DNA of 64,000 bases from DATFVA01 sp963743325 (GCA_963743325.1 CAVUOZ010000004.1:248001-312000), one strand, 5' to 3'. Shown: positions 26,903 through 37,058, counted from the stretch's first letter. Made by a program: numbers and translations. Notes: generated by a model from the sequence alone, not told the origin.

Positions 26903-27175
26903 TTGCCGGTTGTTAAACAGCCCGGGGGTTGTGATAGCAATCCGAGACCTAAAAAAGGCATTAGATTGTCCTTATCGGCAATTCTAGGCTTCGCAATGTC
27001 AATAGTATATATCGGACTTGGTATATACTTATTGACCGCTAAAAATATTTTTAGTTTCTCAAGCGTACAGCAATATGGTTTTGCGATTATTTTAATCATT
27101 TACGGTCTCTTTAGGTTTTATCTAACACTGAAGAAAGTAAAGGAAAGTGAATCAGGTGAAGATGATGAAGAATAA
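26903..27175 (+). CDS. Small membrane protein of the TonB operon
   Basis: 90 residues, starting at TTG 26903 with GGAAAA upstream. There are two membrane helices (about residues 23-45 and 55-75) and an acidic C-terminal tail (ESGEDDEE). The next gene begins before this one ends (overlap near 27162-27175), indicating coupling. The same position in Bacteroidota TonB operons is often filled by a short two-helix protein of unknown role. The function is unknown; a stabilising part of the ExbBD complex is possible. Confidence 0.65.
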   Translation: MPVVKQPGGCDSNPRPKKGIRLSLSAILGFAMSIVYIGLGIYLLTAKNIFSFSSVQQYGFAIILIIYGLFRFYLTLKKVKESESGEDDEE

Positions 27176-28085
27176 AAAATGGATATTGATTTTTATTCTG
27201 ATTTTATCCGTTTTCGCAGGATGCAATAAATCGGAAAGTCCTTCCGATACACCAACATACGGGGACATTACTATTTCAGTAGATGAAACTATTAAACCCC
27301 TTATTGAATCAGAAATTGGGACTTTTACCAGTATATATAAGTATGCCCATGTGAAGAGAAATTATAAACCGCAGGAAGACGCTTTTAACAATCTTATGAA
27401 TGACAGTACAAGATTGATTATTGCTGCCCGTCCGTTAAATAAAAGCGAGTTAAAGCAGTTTGAAAGCTGGGAAATAGTTCCAAAAATTACGAAGATTGCT
27501 TATGATGCAGTTGCTCTGATAGCCAGCAATGATTTAAAAGATTCAGTAATTACTTTAGAGCAATTAAAGAATTTATTGTCGGGGGGCTCTGCGAATACAT
27601 TTAAAAAGACAAGGGTAGTTTTTGATAATAATAATTCCGGTACGATATATACAGTTAAAGAAAAAACAGGGATCCAGCAACTTGGCACTAATTGCTATGC
27701 TCTCAACTCCAGTGAGGCTGTGCTCAGTTATATTGAAAAAGAAAAAAATACAATCGGTGTTATCGGAGTTAACTGGATAAGTGATACTGATGATTCAACA
27801 AAACAAACCTTCCTTAAATCGGTAAAAGTGCTGGGAGTCGCCGGGAGTGATACTTCGGAATCTTTTAAACCCTACCAGGCTTATATCGCATTGAAAAAGT
27901 ATCCTTTATACCGTGAAATCTATGTGTTGAGCAAAGAAGCTTATACCGGACTCGGCACGGGTTTTACAGCATTTCTCGCAAGTGACAGAGGGCAGAGAAT
28001 CGTTTTGAAATTCGGACTTGTGCCCGCAACAATGCCCGTGAGGCTCGTTGAAATTAATAATGAATATTTTAAAGTTGTAAATTGA
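27162..28085 (+). CDS. PstS-like substrate-binding lipoprotein of the TonB operon
   Basis: About 307 residues; start at ATG 27162 or 27165, behind AGGTG. The lipobox is in VFAGC. The PBP-like type II fold is indicated by ITISVDETIKPLIESEIGTF, IAARPLNKSELK, NNNSGTIYTVKEKTG, and the C-terminal TAFLASDRGQRIVLKFGLVPA. This family is annotated as PstS-like phosphate-binding but regularly sits between TonB and a TPR protein in Bacteroidota, with no PstABC permease, as here. Its role is more likely linked to envelope sensing or TonB function than to phosphate import. Confidence 0.85.
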   Translation: MMKNKKWILIFILILSVFAGCNKSESPSDTPTYGDITISVDETIKPLIESEIGTFTSIYKYAHVKRNYKPQEDAFNNLMNDSTRLIIAARPLNKSELKQFESWEIVPKITKIAYDAVALIASNDLKDSVITLEQLKNLLSGGSANTFKKTRVVFDNNNSGTIYTVKEKTGIQQLGTNCYALNSSEAVLSYIEKEKNTIGVIGVNWISDTDDSTKQTFLKSVKVLGVAGSDTSESFKPYQAYIALKKYPLYREIYVLSKEAYTGLGTGFTAFLASDRGQRIVLKFGLVPATMPVRLVEINNEYFKVVN

Positions 28086-28108
28086 AGTTAAACTATTTCG
28101 GAATCAAA

Positions 28109-29665
28109 ATGTTTGGTAAAAAAATATTAATCTGTTTATTATTCACTCTGATTTTTTTCGGATCTATTTTCGCTCAGGATATTGAGACAGGAATTAAATT
28201 AATTAAAAATCAAAAATACGCCGGGGCAAAACATTATTTTTCATCTTTACTGAATACAAAATCCAAAGCTGACGCTGATTTTTATCTTGGACAGATATAT
28301 TTTATTGAAGGTAAACTTGATTCAGCAAAAGCTTTCTATTCACAGGGGATGGGAACCGATAATGAAAATCCTCTTAATTATGCAGGGATGGTTAAAATTA
28401 ATCTGGCAGAAAATGATCAGGCAGCAGCAGATAAAAATCAGAATGAGGCAATAGACATTAATGAAAAAAACCCGTATGTATATATAACCCTGGCAGAAGC
28501 GTATTCACAGCCCAAAGTCAAAAATTATGATAAGAGCATTGAATTGTTGAATAATGCTTTGAAGGCAGACCCTAAAAATGCAGATGCTTATTTGAGCCTC
28601 GGCAACATTTATCTGGCTAAAAATAACGGGACTGAAGCAATTAAAAATTTTCAGAGAGTTATAGATAATAATCCGGATAATTCTGAAGCTCTTACCCTTA
28701 AAGCATCTGTTTACATATTGATAAATAATTATGAGGATGCGGTTCCGCTCCTTATGCGGGCAGTAACGGCAGATTCCATGTACTCACCGGCTTATCATTC
28801 ATTAGCTGAACTTTATGCGAATTTAAAGGATTATTCGAAAGCAGCGGAATATTATTTAAAATATATTGAAAAATCAGAGAAAACGCCTGAAAACCAGAGA
28901 CGGTTCGCAGCTATCTTATATTTAAATAAACAGTACACTGATGCAATAAATTTATTAAAAGAAATTATTCAGAAAGAACCTGAGAATCCTATTGCTATAA
29001 GAACAATTGCTTATTCTTACTTAAGGCTGGGCGATACGCAAAACAGTATGATGTATTTTCAAAAACTGTTTGAAATGCCCTCTGTCGAATACCTTTCCAC
29101 CGACTATGAGAATTATGCTGACCTGCTTGATTCAACCGGAAACGATTCCCTGGCAGTAATATATCTTAACAAAGTAGTCGATCAGGATAGTACGCGGAAG
29201 GATATTCTCGGCAAGATTTCTGTCCTGCTGTTTAAAAATAAAAAGTGGGACGGTGTTATTTCAGCATTAGAGAGGAAAAAAACCCTCACTGCGCAGGAAT
29301 ATTTTGATCTTGGCAAAGCCTATTATTTTGTCCAGAATTACCCCAAAGCTGATTCGGCATTTAAGGCACTCTCTACGAAAGTTCCTGATCTCGCAATAGC
29401 TTATTTCTGGCAGGCCAGAGTTCAAACGAATTTTGATCCCGAATCCGATTCAGGATTAGCTAAACCATATTATGAACAATTTATTACCCTTTCCAAAGAG
29501 GATACGACTAAATTTAAAAACGAATTAATTGAAGCATACTCTTATCTCGGATATCTTAGTTATTTAAGGGAAGAAAACGGAGTATCCAAATCGTACTGGC
29601 AGAAAGTATATGCTTTAGACCCGACTAATAAACAAGCGATAGAAGCTTTAAAGAGCATTAAATAA
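28109..29665 (+). CDS. Periplasmic TPR-repeat protein of the TonB operon
   Basis: 518 residues from ATG 28109; an upstream TTG at 28082 overlaps the pstS stop. A signal peptide (LICLLFTLIFFGSIFAQ) is followed by about 10-12 tetratricopeptide repeats covering nearly the whole protein, e.g. PKNADAYLSLGNIYLAKNNG and PDNSEALTLKASVYILINNY. TPR arrays form protein-binding superhelices. As the last gene of the operon it probably organises the TonB complex or its PstS-like partner in the periplasm. Confidence 0.85.
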   Translation: MFGKKILICLLFTLIFFGSIFAQDIETGIKLIKNQKYAGAKHYFSSLLNTKSKADADFYLGQIYFIEGKLDSAKAFYSQGMGTDNENPLNYAGMVKINLAENDQAAADKNQNEAIDINEKNPYVYITLAEAYSQPKVKNYDKSIELLNNALKADPKNADAYLSLGNIYLAKNNGTEAIKNFQRVIDNNPDNSEALTLKASVYILINNYEDAVPLLMRAVTADSMYSPAYHSLAELYANLKDYSKAAEYYLKYIEKSEKTPENQRRFAAILYLNKQYTDAINLLKEIIQKEPENPIAIRTIAYSYLRLGDTQNSMMYFQKLFEMPSVEYLSTDYENYADLLDSTGNDSLAVIYLNKVVDQDSTRKDILGKISVLLFKNKKWDGVISALERKKTLTAQEYFDLGKAYYFVQNYPKADSAFKALSTKVPDLAIAYFWQARVQTNFDPESDSGLAKPYYEQFITLSKEDTTKFKNELIEAYSYLGYLSYLREENGVSKSYWQKVYALDPTNKQAIEALKSIK

Positions 29666-30030
29666 AATTATATTGAATGAGATATTCCCGCTGCTTTGCC
29701 TGGGACATTGAAGATAGGGAAACAATTCAAGGTATTTAATTAATCAGCAGCTAACTGTATCATCCGCATTCATTCCGTCTTTCATAAAAATCGCGGTTCA
29801 AACCCCTCCGTCTGCTAAAACATATCATTTAATCTTTATGAGGAATCAACGCGCCTCTTTATTCGTTAAAAGGGTAAATAATTATACCAAACAAGGGATT
29901 AAAAATTTAGATCCACTTAATTTATATTAATACAATCTTTTTATTAATAATTGGAACCGAACACAACTATTATGGTAAAACTCCGTTATATAATAATTCC
30001 AGCTGGAGAAACATAAAATTATCTAAAAAT
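29666..30030. other. Gene-free gap of 365 bp
   Basis: No open frame of interest and no clear terminator follow the TPR gene. The stretch is AT-rich. A short GGTTCAAACCCC motif at 29794-29805 resembles a tRNA T-arm, but no tRNA body surrounds it. The promoter of the following TonB-like gene should lie in the last 150 bases. Confidence 0.5.
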
Positions 30031-30813
30031 ATGGATAATCAATCAACATTCGATCCGGATCTTGATGAACTGATATTTGCTCATAAAAATAAGGATTACG
30101 GCGCTTATATTCTTCGCAGAACTTACGGGGAAAGTATTTCATTAGCGATGTGGATTGTTATATTATTATTTATTTCTGTCACTTCTGGGCCGCTAATAAT
30201 CCTGGCATTATCTGAAGGGAAAGATAATACATTACCCCATGAAAGAGTTGTTGAAGTGGTACAACTTTCAGAGCCCCCATCTCTTGATGTCAAAAAACAT
30301 CCCAAACCTGTTGATGTAAATACTACTTTTAAATCAAATAAAAGCTTAACGGCACCTGTCGTTAAATCTGATGAACTGGTTAAAGATGATATATTTTCTG
30401 CTGCTGATACAGTCGGCCTGGAGAATATTTACAGCGAAAATACACTCAACGTACAAATTAAATATCCATACGGCTGGACATTCGTTGACCAGAATGTAAA
30501 ACACAGGCTGGATGGGGTTACTTTCTGGGGATCAACGAACTTATATAATCCGCCGCCTTACATACACCTTGAAGTAATGGATAAAAGTCTTTTCAATCCT
30601 TCAAGATTCAAATACAAAAGTGATTTTGGCAGTTATACTATATTCTACAATGATCCGGAAGAATTGTCCGACCAGTATACACGCTTAATTTACATAAGAA
30701 CTGAATCTGATGTGGACTATTCTCTGAAACTTATAATGAAGGGTAAAGAGCAGTTCGAAAATTTCGAACCCGTGTTCTTCGGTATGCTGAAAACTTTTTC
30801 ATTCGGGGATTAA
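30031..30813 (+). CDS. TonB-like N-terminal protein with replaced C-terminal domain
   Basis: 260 residues. The N-terminus DELIFAHKNKDYGAYILRRTY matches that of the TonB at 26035, and the membrane helix (about residues 38-60) and linker (APVVKSDELVKDD versus PPVVKPDEQVKDE) also match. After about residue 130 the TonB C-terminal domain is absent. Instead there is a domain of about 120 residues (LNVQIKYPYGWTFVDQN, then YIHLEVMDKSLF, ending FFGMLKTFSFGD) that resembles the PsbP/DUF1795-type mixed alpha/beta fold. It may interact with ExbBD but could not contact a TonB box in the usual way. It stands alone, 365 bases after the TonB operon. Confidence 0.75.
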   Translation: MDNQSTFDPDLDELIFAHKNKDYGAYILRRTYGESISLAMWIVILLFISVTSGPLIILALSEGKDNTLPHERVVEVVQLSEPPSLDVKKHPKPVDVNTTFKSNKSLTAPVVKSDELVKDDIFSAADTVGLENIYSENTLNVQIKYPYGWTFVDQNVKHRLDGVTFWGSTNLYNPPPYIHLEVMDKSLFNPSRFKYKSDFGSYTIFYNDPEELSDQYTRLIYIRTESDVDYSLKLIMKGKEQFENFEPVFFGMLKTFSFGD

Positions 30814-30925
30814 TGTCACAATCCGTGTTATATCCTATTTAACTTATTCTTAATTGAGTTTAATAAGGATTTATAGGATCTTCTTTCAATAGATCTTTTA
30901 GCTCATTACCGGCCATACCAATCTA

Positions 30926-32353
30926 CTATTTCTGATTACCGTAACTGTTTTTCCTTGCCAGAAATTTCCAATAAATATAAAACGGAATTCCGCTCAAAAT
31001 CAAAATCAAACCCATAGCTGCATCTTCGGAATCAGAGACAAGTGAGTTAAGCAGGAAAAGGAAAGAAAAAACAATAAAGATAGCCGGGACAATGGGATAA
31101 CCCCATACTTTATAGGGTCTCGGAGTGTCGGGCATTTTTTTCCGAAGGATGAATACTCCAAATGCACCGAGCATATAAAATAACCATGTAGCAAAGATTA
31201 CATAATCAGTGATAGTATCAAATGAACCTGAAAGCACAAGCACAGCCGACCAGATGCCCTGTAGCAAAAGAGAGGTATATGGCGTTCCGAATCTGGGATG
31301 TACTTTCCCGAGAACAGTAAAAAACAGATTATCCCTGGCCATCGCAAACTGAACCCGTGCCGATGCCAGAATGCTTCCGTTGAGTGCGCCGAATGTAGAA
31401 ATTATCACCGCGATGGAAATAATAGAAGCCCCAGCAGATCCGAATATTTTTTGTGCGGCTGTTGCTGCTACCAGAGGAGATTTTGCCATAACATCAACCG
31501 GCAGAATATAAAGGTAAGCAATGTTCATAAGCAGATAAACACCTATTACAATCAGCGTTCCGTAGAACAGGGATTTTGGAACATTTCTCTGAGGTTCTTT
31601 TATTTCACCTGCAACAAAAGTAACATTATTCCAGCCATCGTAAGCCCAAAAAGCCCCGGCAAGTGCAAGACCCAGCACAGCAAAAAATCCCTCTACTGTA
31701 TTATGGGGAATTGAAAAGCCGTTAGTTAAATTTGAAATACTTCCTCCTCCAGCGGTAATCAATAGAAAGGATAGAATGATCATCGATCCGATCTTAATGA
31801 AAGTGATTATTGTTTGTACCAAACCGCCGAAGATAACCCCTATGTAATTAATAACCGTAAGAAAAATTATGCAAAGTATTGCTGCAGCTTTTGGGCCAAA
31901 TTCCAGGAACGGATGTATGTTCCCTACAAAAGGCATGAATATGCTGAAATCCAGCCAGCCCGAAGGAAGCTGCGGATATTTTATGAAATAACCCAGGTAT
32001 TCTCCGAAGGCATATGCAATTGCAGCCTGGCTGCCGGTCTGAATTACGGAAAGAATCGACCAGCCATAAATAAAAGCAAAGCCATCACCATACATTTTTC
32101 TGAAATACGCATATTGTCCCCCTGTTGCATCAATCATCCCTGATACTTCTGAATTCACAAGTGCACCAATAAACGTCATTATTCCAGCAACTACCCAGAC
32201 TATAAGAAGCAATTCAGGGGACCCGAGTTGTCCTGCCATTGAAGCAGGTTTCCTGAAAATTCCGGACCCAATCATGGAACCCGCAACAATCATTACTGCC
32301 GCTGTTAAAGTCAACCCCCTGACTAATTCTGTTTTTTTTCCGGTGTTCTGCAT
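30926..32353 (-). CDS. APC-superfamily amino-acid permease
   Basis: 475 residues, 12 predicted helices. The first helix carries the APC glycine signature (AVMIVAGSMIGSGIFRKP), and helix 6 has FWAYDGWNNVTFVAGEIKEPQRNVPKSL, typical of LAT/SLC7-like exchangers. It would move amino acids by proton symport or exchange in the inner membrane. It is 160 bases from another, different APC permease read in the same direction. The 3' side is convergent with the TonB-like gene. Confidence 0.9.
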   Translation of the reverse strand: MQNTGKKTELVRGLTLTAAVMIVAGSMIGSGIFRKPASMAGQLGSPELLLIVWVVAGIMTFIGALVNSEVSGMIDATGGQYAYFRKMYGDGFAFIYGWSILSVIQTGSQAAIAYAFGEYLGYFIKYPQLPSGWLDFSIFMPFVGNIHPFLEFGPKAAAILCIIFLTVINYIGVIFGGLVQTIITFIKIGSMIILSFLLITAGGGSISNLTNGFSIPHNTVEGFFAVLGLALAGAFWAYDGWNNVTFVAGEIKEPQRNVPKSLFYGTLIVIGVYLLMNIAYLYILPVDVMAKSPLVAATAAQKIFGSAGASIISIAVIISTFGALNGSILASARVQFAMARDNLFFTVLGKVHPRFGTPYTSLLLQGIWSAVLVLSGSFDTITDYVIFATWLFYMLGAFGVFILRKKMPDTPRPYKVWGYPIVPAIFIVFSFLFLLNSLVSDSEDAAMGLILILSGIPFYIYWKFLARKNSYGNQK

Positions 32354-32513
32354 TATGGCATTTGAATTTAGACTAATGAAAAAGATCAGTCAAATCTAAA
32401 AATATTAAGTCTATTTATATTTCTGGCATTTCTGTCCGGAATAAATAAGCATACATAAAAATCCTTAAATATAAATCAGTATTGAATAAATAAATATTAT
32501 TTTAAGTCATAAT

Positions 32514-34016
32514 TCAGTTTTTGGTCTCCTGATATTCTATTTTTCGCATTACAGAGTTTTTCCGGCCATAAAAGAAATAGATAAACATTCCTATCAGTAA
32601 CCATACAAATAGCCTGAGCCAGTTTTCTCCCGGCAGAGAAAACATTAACAAAAGGCATGTCAACATTCCCGCTACAGGAACGAATGGAACCCATGGTGCC
32701 CTGAAAGGTCTGTGTGCGTCCGGATTAATTTTTCTCATTATTAAAACTGCGGAACAGACTATCACAAAAGCAAACAGAGTTCCGATATTTACCAGTTCAG
32801 CCAGGATTCTCAAAGGAAGTAATCCCGCCAGTGTTGAAACAAAAATACCTGTTAAAATTGTCGACTTCCATGGCGTACGGAATTTTTCATGAACTGCCCC
32901 AAAAACACTTGGGGGTAGTAGTCCGTCCCTGGCCATAGCCAGGAAAATTCTCGGCTGACTTAACATCAGAACCAAAAGCACTGAAGTTATCCCTGCTACT
33001 GCCCCGAGCGAAACAACAAATTGAACCCACTGTAGACCGACCTGCTTAAAAGCATTGGAAACAGGCGCATCAATATTAATTTTATTATAGGGGACCATAC
33101 CGGTTAAAACAGCGGCAACACAGATATACAGAACTGTGCAAATAATCAAAGATGCTATTATGCCAATTGGAACATCTCTCTTCGGATTTTTTGCTTCTTC
33201 AGCATGGGTTGAGATTGAATCAAATCCGATGTAAGCAAAGAAGATGACGGCTGCCCCTGCAAGAACTCCCACCGGTGCACCGCCCAAACCGGTTTGACCA
33301 AATACTGTTTTTCCAAATATGCTTATTCCGGTAAAGCCAAAAGGCGCAAATGGTTTCCAGTTAGCAACATTTATATAAAACATCCCAATAATTATAACAA
33401 GCAGAACTATAATTAATTTCGTTATAACCAGTCCTGCATTAAACCCGGCACTTTCACGGATACCTTTTATAAGAATAATAGTGACCAGGATTGTAATAAG
33501 AATAGCAGGGAGATCTATAATTGTTCCTGTGGAAGATAAGTATCCCGTATTTAAATTAAAATCAAAAGGCGATTTTGTCAAAACATACGGAACATACACA
33601 CCAAAGATGCTTAGAAAATCCTGAAAATAATGTGACCATCCATGAGCAACAGTTGCAGAAGCAACTGCATATTCAAGAATTAAATCCCATCCGATAATCC
33701 AGGCAAACAATTCACCTAATGTCGCGTAGGCATATGTATATGCCGAACCTGCAACAGGCACCATTGAAGCAAATTCGGCATAGCAAAGAGCAGCAAAAAT
33801 ACACGCTCCTCCGGAGAATACAAATGATAGTATAATGCCGGGACCTGCTTTATCATGGGCGGCAACTCCGGTTAAAACGAAGATGCCGGTTCCTATAATC
33901 GCTCCGATACCAAGACTTGTCAATGCAACCGGTCCAAGGATTCTCCGCAGCCTGTTTTCGCCTTTCATTTCTTCCAACAACAATGCTAAGGGTTTTTTAG
34001 CAAATAGTTTTTTCAT
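32514..34016 (-). CDS. APC-superfamily cationic-amino-acid-type permease
   Basis: 500 residues. The N-terminus has SLGIGAIIGTGIFVLTGVAA and the middle has AVIFFAYIGFDSISTHAEEAKNPKRDVP, the signature of the CAT/YfnA branch. ARDGLLPPSVFGAVHEKFRTPWKST also matches that branch. About 13 helices are predicted. It is only distantly related to the adjacent permease, so the pair is not a recent duplication. The substrate is probably a branched-chain or cationic amino acid; sequence does not say which. Confidence 0.9.
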   Translation of the reverse strand: MKKLFAKKPLALLLEEMKGENRLRRILGPVALTSLGIGAIIGTGIFVLTGVAAHDKAGPGIILSFVFSGGACIFAALCYAEFASMVPVAGSAYTYAYATLGELFAWIIGWDLILEYAVASATVAHGWSHYFQDFLSIFGVYVPYVLTKSPFDFNLNTGYLSSTGTIIDLPAILITILVTIILIKGIRESAGFNAGLVITKLIIVLLVIIIGMFYINVANWKPFAPFGFTGISIFGKTVFGQTGLGGAPVGVLAGAAVIFFAYIGFDSISTHAEEAKNPKRDVPIGIIASLIICTVLYICVAAVLTGMVPYNKINIDAPVSNAFKQVGLQWVQFVVSLGAVAGITSVLLVLMLSQPRIFLAMARDGLLPPSVFGAVHEKFRTPWKSTILTGIFVSTLAGLLPLRILAELVNIGTLFAFVIVCSAVLIMRKINPDAHRPFRAPWVPFVPVAGMLTCLLLMFSLPGENWLRLFVWLLIGMFIYFFYGRKNSVMRKIEYQETKN

Positions 34017-34078
34017 TTTTTTCTCATGAAATTATAATTTTATTAATATTTTGTTTTAGAACTTTATAGTGAGAACTA

Positions 34079-34108
34079 TTGCTGCCGGATTTATCCGACG
34101 GACAGCAA
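34079..34108. repeat. Hairpin upstream of the permease gene
   Basis: TTGCTG (34079-34084) pairs with CAGCAA (34103-34108) and inside it CGGAT pairs with ATCCG. The element lies about 65-90 bases upstream of the leftward permease start. It could be a regulatory palindrome or a small repeat. It is not followed by a T tract on either strand. Confidence 0.35.
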
Positions 34109-34347
34109 AATTTATATTAAAACAGGCTTTAGCTTCATTACTTTTTCTAAATACAGCTTAACCCGTTATGTTCCTATTGTTCATACCTTCGTCAGAATAA
34201 GATGACGGTATTGGTCGTTCTAATTACTTAAATCTTTCCTACAGGGCTAAAATATTGATCCGGAACTGTGTTCACGTTTCTTGAACATAATGAAAAAGTA
34301 TTATGGTTTTTCTTTAGCATAATTGTGAATTATTATAAAAGAAATTA

Positions 34348-34728
34348 TTATGAAAGCAGTTCAGGGGGGCCCCGGAAATTTATTTCATAAGGTAAATTAC
34401 TGTTATAATTGACGATATCAGTGAAGTTTATATAACCGATTAAACCGAATGAATAACTAAATTTTATAATTGGGACAAAGAGTCGATTTTGAGATGTATA
34501 TGAGTTTAAATTTTCAACAATTTTTAATTTGTCATTTATAACTATTTGTATTATCTGGGAAGCATCACATTTTTTACCCAGTAAATCAGGGGAGTTCTTC
34601 CAGACAGGTGCAGGCAAATCAGTTAAAATGACAAAATAAATAATCTGCCAGATGATTGTGTTATAGAATAAGACTGATCCAATAAGTTTTTTATTGAACA
34701 CAAAATTTCTGTTTATTTGAATTATCAT
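34348..34728 (-). CDS. Hypothetical protein of 126 aa (doubtful)
   Basis: The frame encodes one hydrophobic segment near residues 15-35 (GSVLFYNTIIWQIIYFVILT) followed by a mixed stretch. There is no recognisable domain and no ribosome-binding site before the ATG, and the composition is that of the AT-rich intergenic DNA around it. It fills a 920-base stretch between the permease gene and the M13 peptidase gene that otherwise holds nothing recognisable. It may be a decayed gene or a chance frame. Confidence 0.25.
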   Translation of the reverse strand: MIIQINRNFVFNKKLIGSVLFYNTIIWQIIYFVILTDLPAPVWKNSPDLLGKKCDASQIIQIVINDKLKIVENLNSYTSQNRLFVPIIKFSYSFGLIGYINFTDIVNYNSNLPYEINFRGPPELLS

Positions 34729-34939
34729 TTTAATTATTTATTAAGTTAGTTTTTTCCCAAACCAGAAGCAAAAAAAAATCTGAAGGAAAAAATATCACGA
34801 CTTATTCTTATAACCGGACTTGATTATCTCCCGTCCATTAGCTGAAATTCTCCGTTCATATATTTCTGCTTTTTTATTCATATCAGACTTTCTTAAAATT
34901 GAATGAATAATTATTTTATTTCATTTTATTGGGAAAAAA

Positions 34940-36982
34940 ATGACTAAAACCTCTCAACTCCTGTTAAGAATTTTTTCAGTTACATTCTTATCCATAACAA
35001 TGCTTTACTCCCAGGATAAGGTAACCGGAGATTTTTTAACGAATGCGATGGATACTACGGTTGATCCGGGTGCCGATTTCTTTAGTTATGCTACCGGAAC
35101 ATGGATGAAAGAAAATCCCATCCCTGCATCCGAAAGAAGATGGGGCCTTCCTAATCTTGTTAATGAAGAAACTTACAGCCGTCTTAAAGGAATTCTGCAG
35201 GAATCTGCGGGCATTAAGTCGCCGGAAGGCAGTACCAAACAGAAAATCGGGGATTTTTATTTTACAGGAATGGATACTGTCTCAATTGAAAGTCAGGGTT
35301 TAACACCTATCCAGCTTGAGCTTGATAAAATAAGCTCTATAAAAAACAAAGAGGATTTAATTAAGACTGTCGCACTCCTTCAGAAGGAAGGTGTAGGTGT
35401 GATGTTCGGACTCTTTGTTGATCAGGACACTAAGAACAGTGAGCAATGGGCTATGTATTTCTGGCAGGGAGGACTCGGACTCCCGAACCGTGAATATTAT
35501 TTCCGTGATGATGCACGTACGAATAATATTCGCAATGAGTATAGAATTCATATCACAAAAATGCTGGGGCTTCTCGGTCCAAGTAAAAATGAAGCAGCTG
35601 CAGAAAACAATGTAATTTATAAAATTGAAAATTTCCTAGCAGATTCTTCCAGAAAGCTTGAGGATTTGAGAGACCCTTATGCGAATTATAATAAAATGTC
35701 TGTCGATGAACTTGAAAAAACCGCTCCAAATATTGAATGGCGGACCCTGCTTAAGGATATGGGAGCTGATAATGTGGATTCAATTATAGTCGGACAGTCT
35801 GAATTTGTTCATGCACTCAATGCCGCTGTTGTTAAGTTCAGTATTGATGATTGGAAAACTTATTTAAAATTTCATCTTCTGAACGAATTCGCGCCAAGGC
35901 TGGGCAGTAAATATGATAATGAAAGATTTTATTTTTATGGTACGGTGATGTCAGGTGTCAAGGAGCAGAAACCGAGATGGAAAAGAATTCAGGATGCAAC
36001 GGAAGAAGCGATGGGTGAATTATTGGGGCAGATTTATGTCGAAAAATATTATTCACCTAAAACAAAAAAAAGATATGAGAAAATTGTTGATGACTGCATT
36101 GATGCTTTTGCCAACAGAATAAAAGTCCTTGACTGGATGAGTGATTCTACAAAACAGGAAGCTCTCATAAAATTATATGCTATTACAAAGAAAGTGGGTT
36201 ACCCGGATAAGTGGAAGGATTTTTCGAACCTGAAAGTTGACCGGAGCTCGTATGTGAGAAACACAATCAGGGCGAATGTTTTCTGGTTCAACAGAGGGAT
36301 AAATAAGCTTGGAAAACCTGTGGACAGAACCGAATGGAATATGACCCCGCAAACCTGGAATGCATATTACAATCCATCGAATAATGAAATTGTGCTTCCC
36401 GCAGCTGCTTTTATAGTTCCCGGCGTTCCTGACTCACTGGTAGATGATGCAGTTGCGTATGCCTATGCAGGTGCTTCAACAATAGGTCACGAAATGACAC
36501 ATGGTTTTGATGATGAGGGAAGGTTATTTGATGAAAAAGGGAATTTGAAGAACTGGTGGACTAAAGAAGACGAAATTAAGTTCAAAGAGAAGACTAAAAT
36601 GATGGTTGAGCAGTTTAATAATTATGTTGTTTTGGATAGTATGCATATAAACGGTGAGGCAACTCTTGGAGAAAACATTGCCGATCTGGGAGGTGATGTG
36701 ATTGGATGGGATGCGTTTATTAAAACAAAACAATATAAGGAGGGTAAGAAGATTAATGGGCTGACTCCTGCTCAGAGATTCTGGATAGGTTATGCTTACT
36801 CGTGGCTGGGGCATACAAGACCTGAAGCACTTGCCCAGCAGGTTTTAACCGACGTACACTCCCCTAATTTTCTCCGTGTTAACGGACCATTCAGTGATGT
36901 CGATGTATTTTACGATGCATTTAATATTAAGCCGGGGCAACAGATGTATATACCTCCGGATAAAAGAGTAAAGATCTGGTAA
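34940..36982 (+). CDS. M13-family zinc metallopeptidase (neprilysin/PepO type)
   Basis: 680 residues, normal for M13. It has a signal peptide (IFSVTFLSITMLYSQ). The zinc motif HEMTH is at residues 517-521 within TIGHEMTHGFDDEGRLFDEKG, and the third ligand Glu578 is in GENIADLGG. The C-terminal VNGPFSDVDVFYDAFNIKPGQQMY is also typical, with the usual arginine region (HTRPEALAQQ) before it. It degrades peptides in the periplasm or at the surface. It stands alone with a terminator immediately after it. The nearby amino-acid permeases suggest a loose link to peptide use. Confidence 0.95.
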   Translation: MTKTSQLLLRIFSVTFLSITMLYSQDKVTGDFLTNAMDTTVDPGADFFSYATGTWMKENPIPASERRWGLPNLVNEETYSRLKGILQESAGIKSPEGSTKQKIGDFYFTGMDTVSIESQGLTPIQLELDKISSIKNKEDLIKTVALLQKEGVGVMFGLFVDQDTKNSEQWAMYFWQGGLGLPNREYYFRDDARTNNIRNEYRIHITKMLGLLGPSKNEAAAENNVIYKIENFLADSSRKLEDLRDPYANYNKMSVDELEKTAPNIEWRTLLKDMGADNVDSIIVGQSEFVHALNAAVVKFSIDDWKTYLKFHLLNEFAPRLGSKYDNERFYFYGTVMSGVKEQKPRWKRIQDATEEAMGELLGQIYVEKYYSPKTKKRYEKIVDDCIDAFANRIKVLDWMSDSTKQEALIKLYAITKKVGYPDKWKDFSNLKVDRSSYVRNTIRANVFWFNRGINKLGKPVDRTEWNMTPQTWNAYYNPSNNEIVLPAAAFIVPGVPDSLVDDAVAYAYAGASTIGHEMTHGFDDEGRLFDEKGNLKNWWTKEDEIKFKEKTKMMVEQFNNYVVLDSMHINGEATLGENIADLGGDVIGWDAFIKTKQYKEGKKINGLTPAQRFWIGYAYSWLGHTRPEALAQQVLTDVHSPNFLRVNGPFSDVDVFYDAFNIKPGQQMYIPPDKRVKIW

Positions 36983-36993
36983 TTAATTAAAAA

Positions 36994-37024
36994 GAGGCTG
37001 TTTCATAATGAGATAGCCTTTTTT
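36994..37024 (+). terminator. Rho-independent terminator after the M13 peptidase gene
   Basis: GAGGCTGTTTCAT (36994-37006) pairs with ATGAGATAGCCTT (37008-37020), with a few wobble pairs, and runs into six T residues. It lies 12 bases after the stop codon. Confidence 0.75.
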
Positions 37025-37058
37025 CTGACATTTACCCGTTAAAAATTCCTGATTTCCA

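Noticed and set aside
29794..29812. tRNA-like T-arm motif GGTTCAAACCCC
   Set aside because: The stem around it does not pair and no acceptor, D-arm or anticodon arm is found; probably chance, though an attachment-site remnant cannot be fully excluded.
30814..30925. Inverted repeat between the TonB-like gene and the APC permease as a bidirectional terminator
   Set aside because: The arms (around ATCCTA and TAGGAT) match only in part and no T tract follows; support is too weak to annotate.
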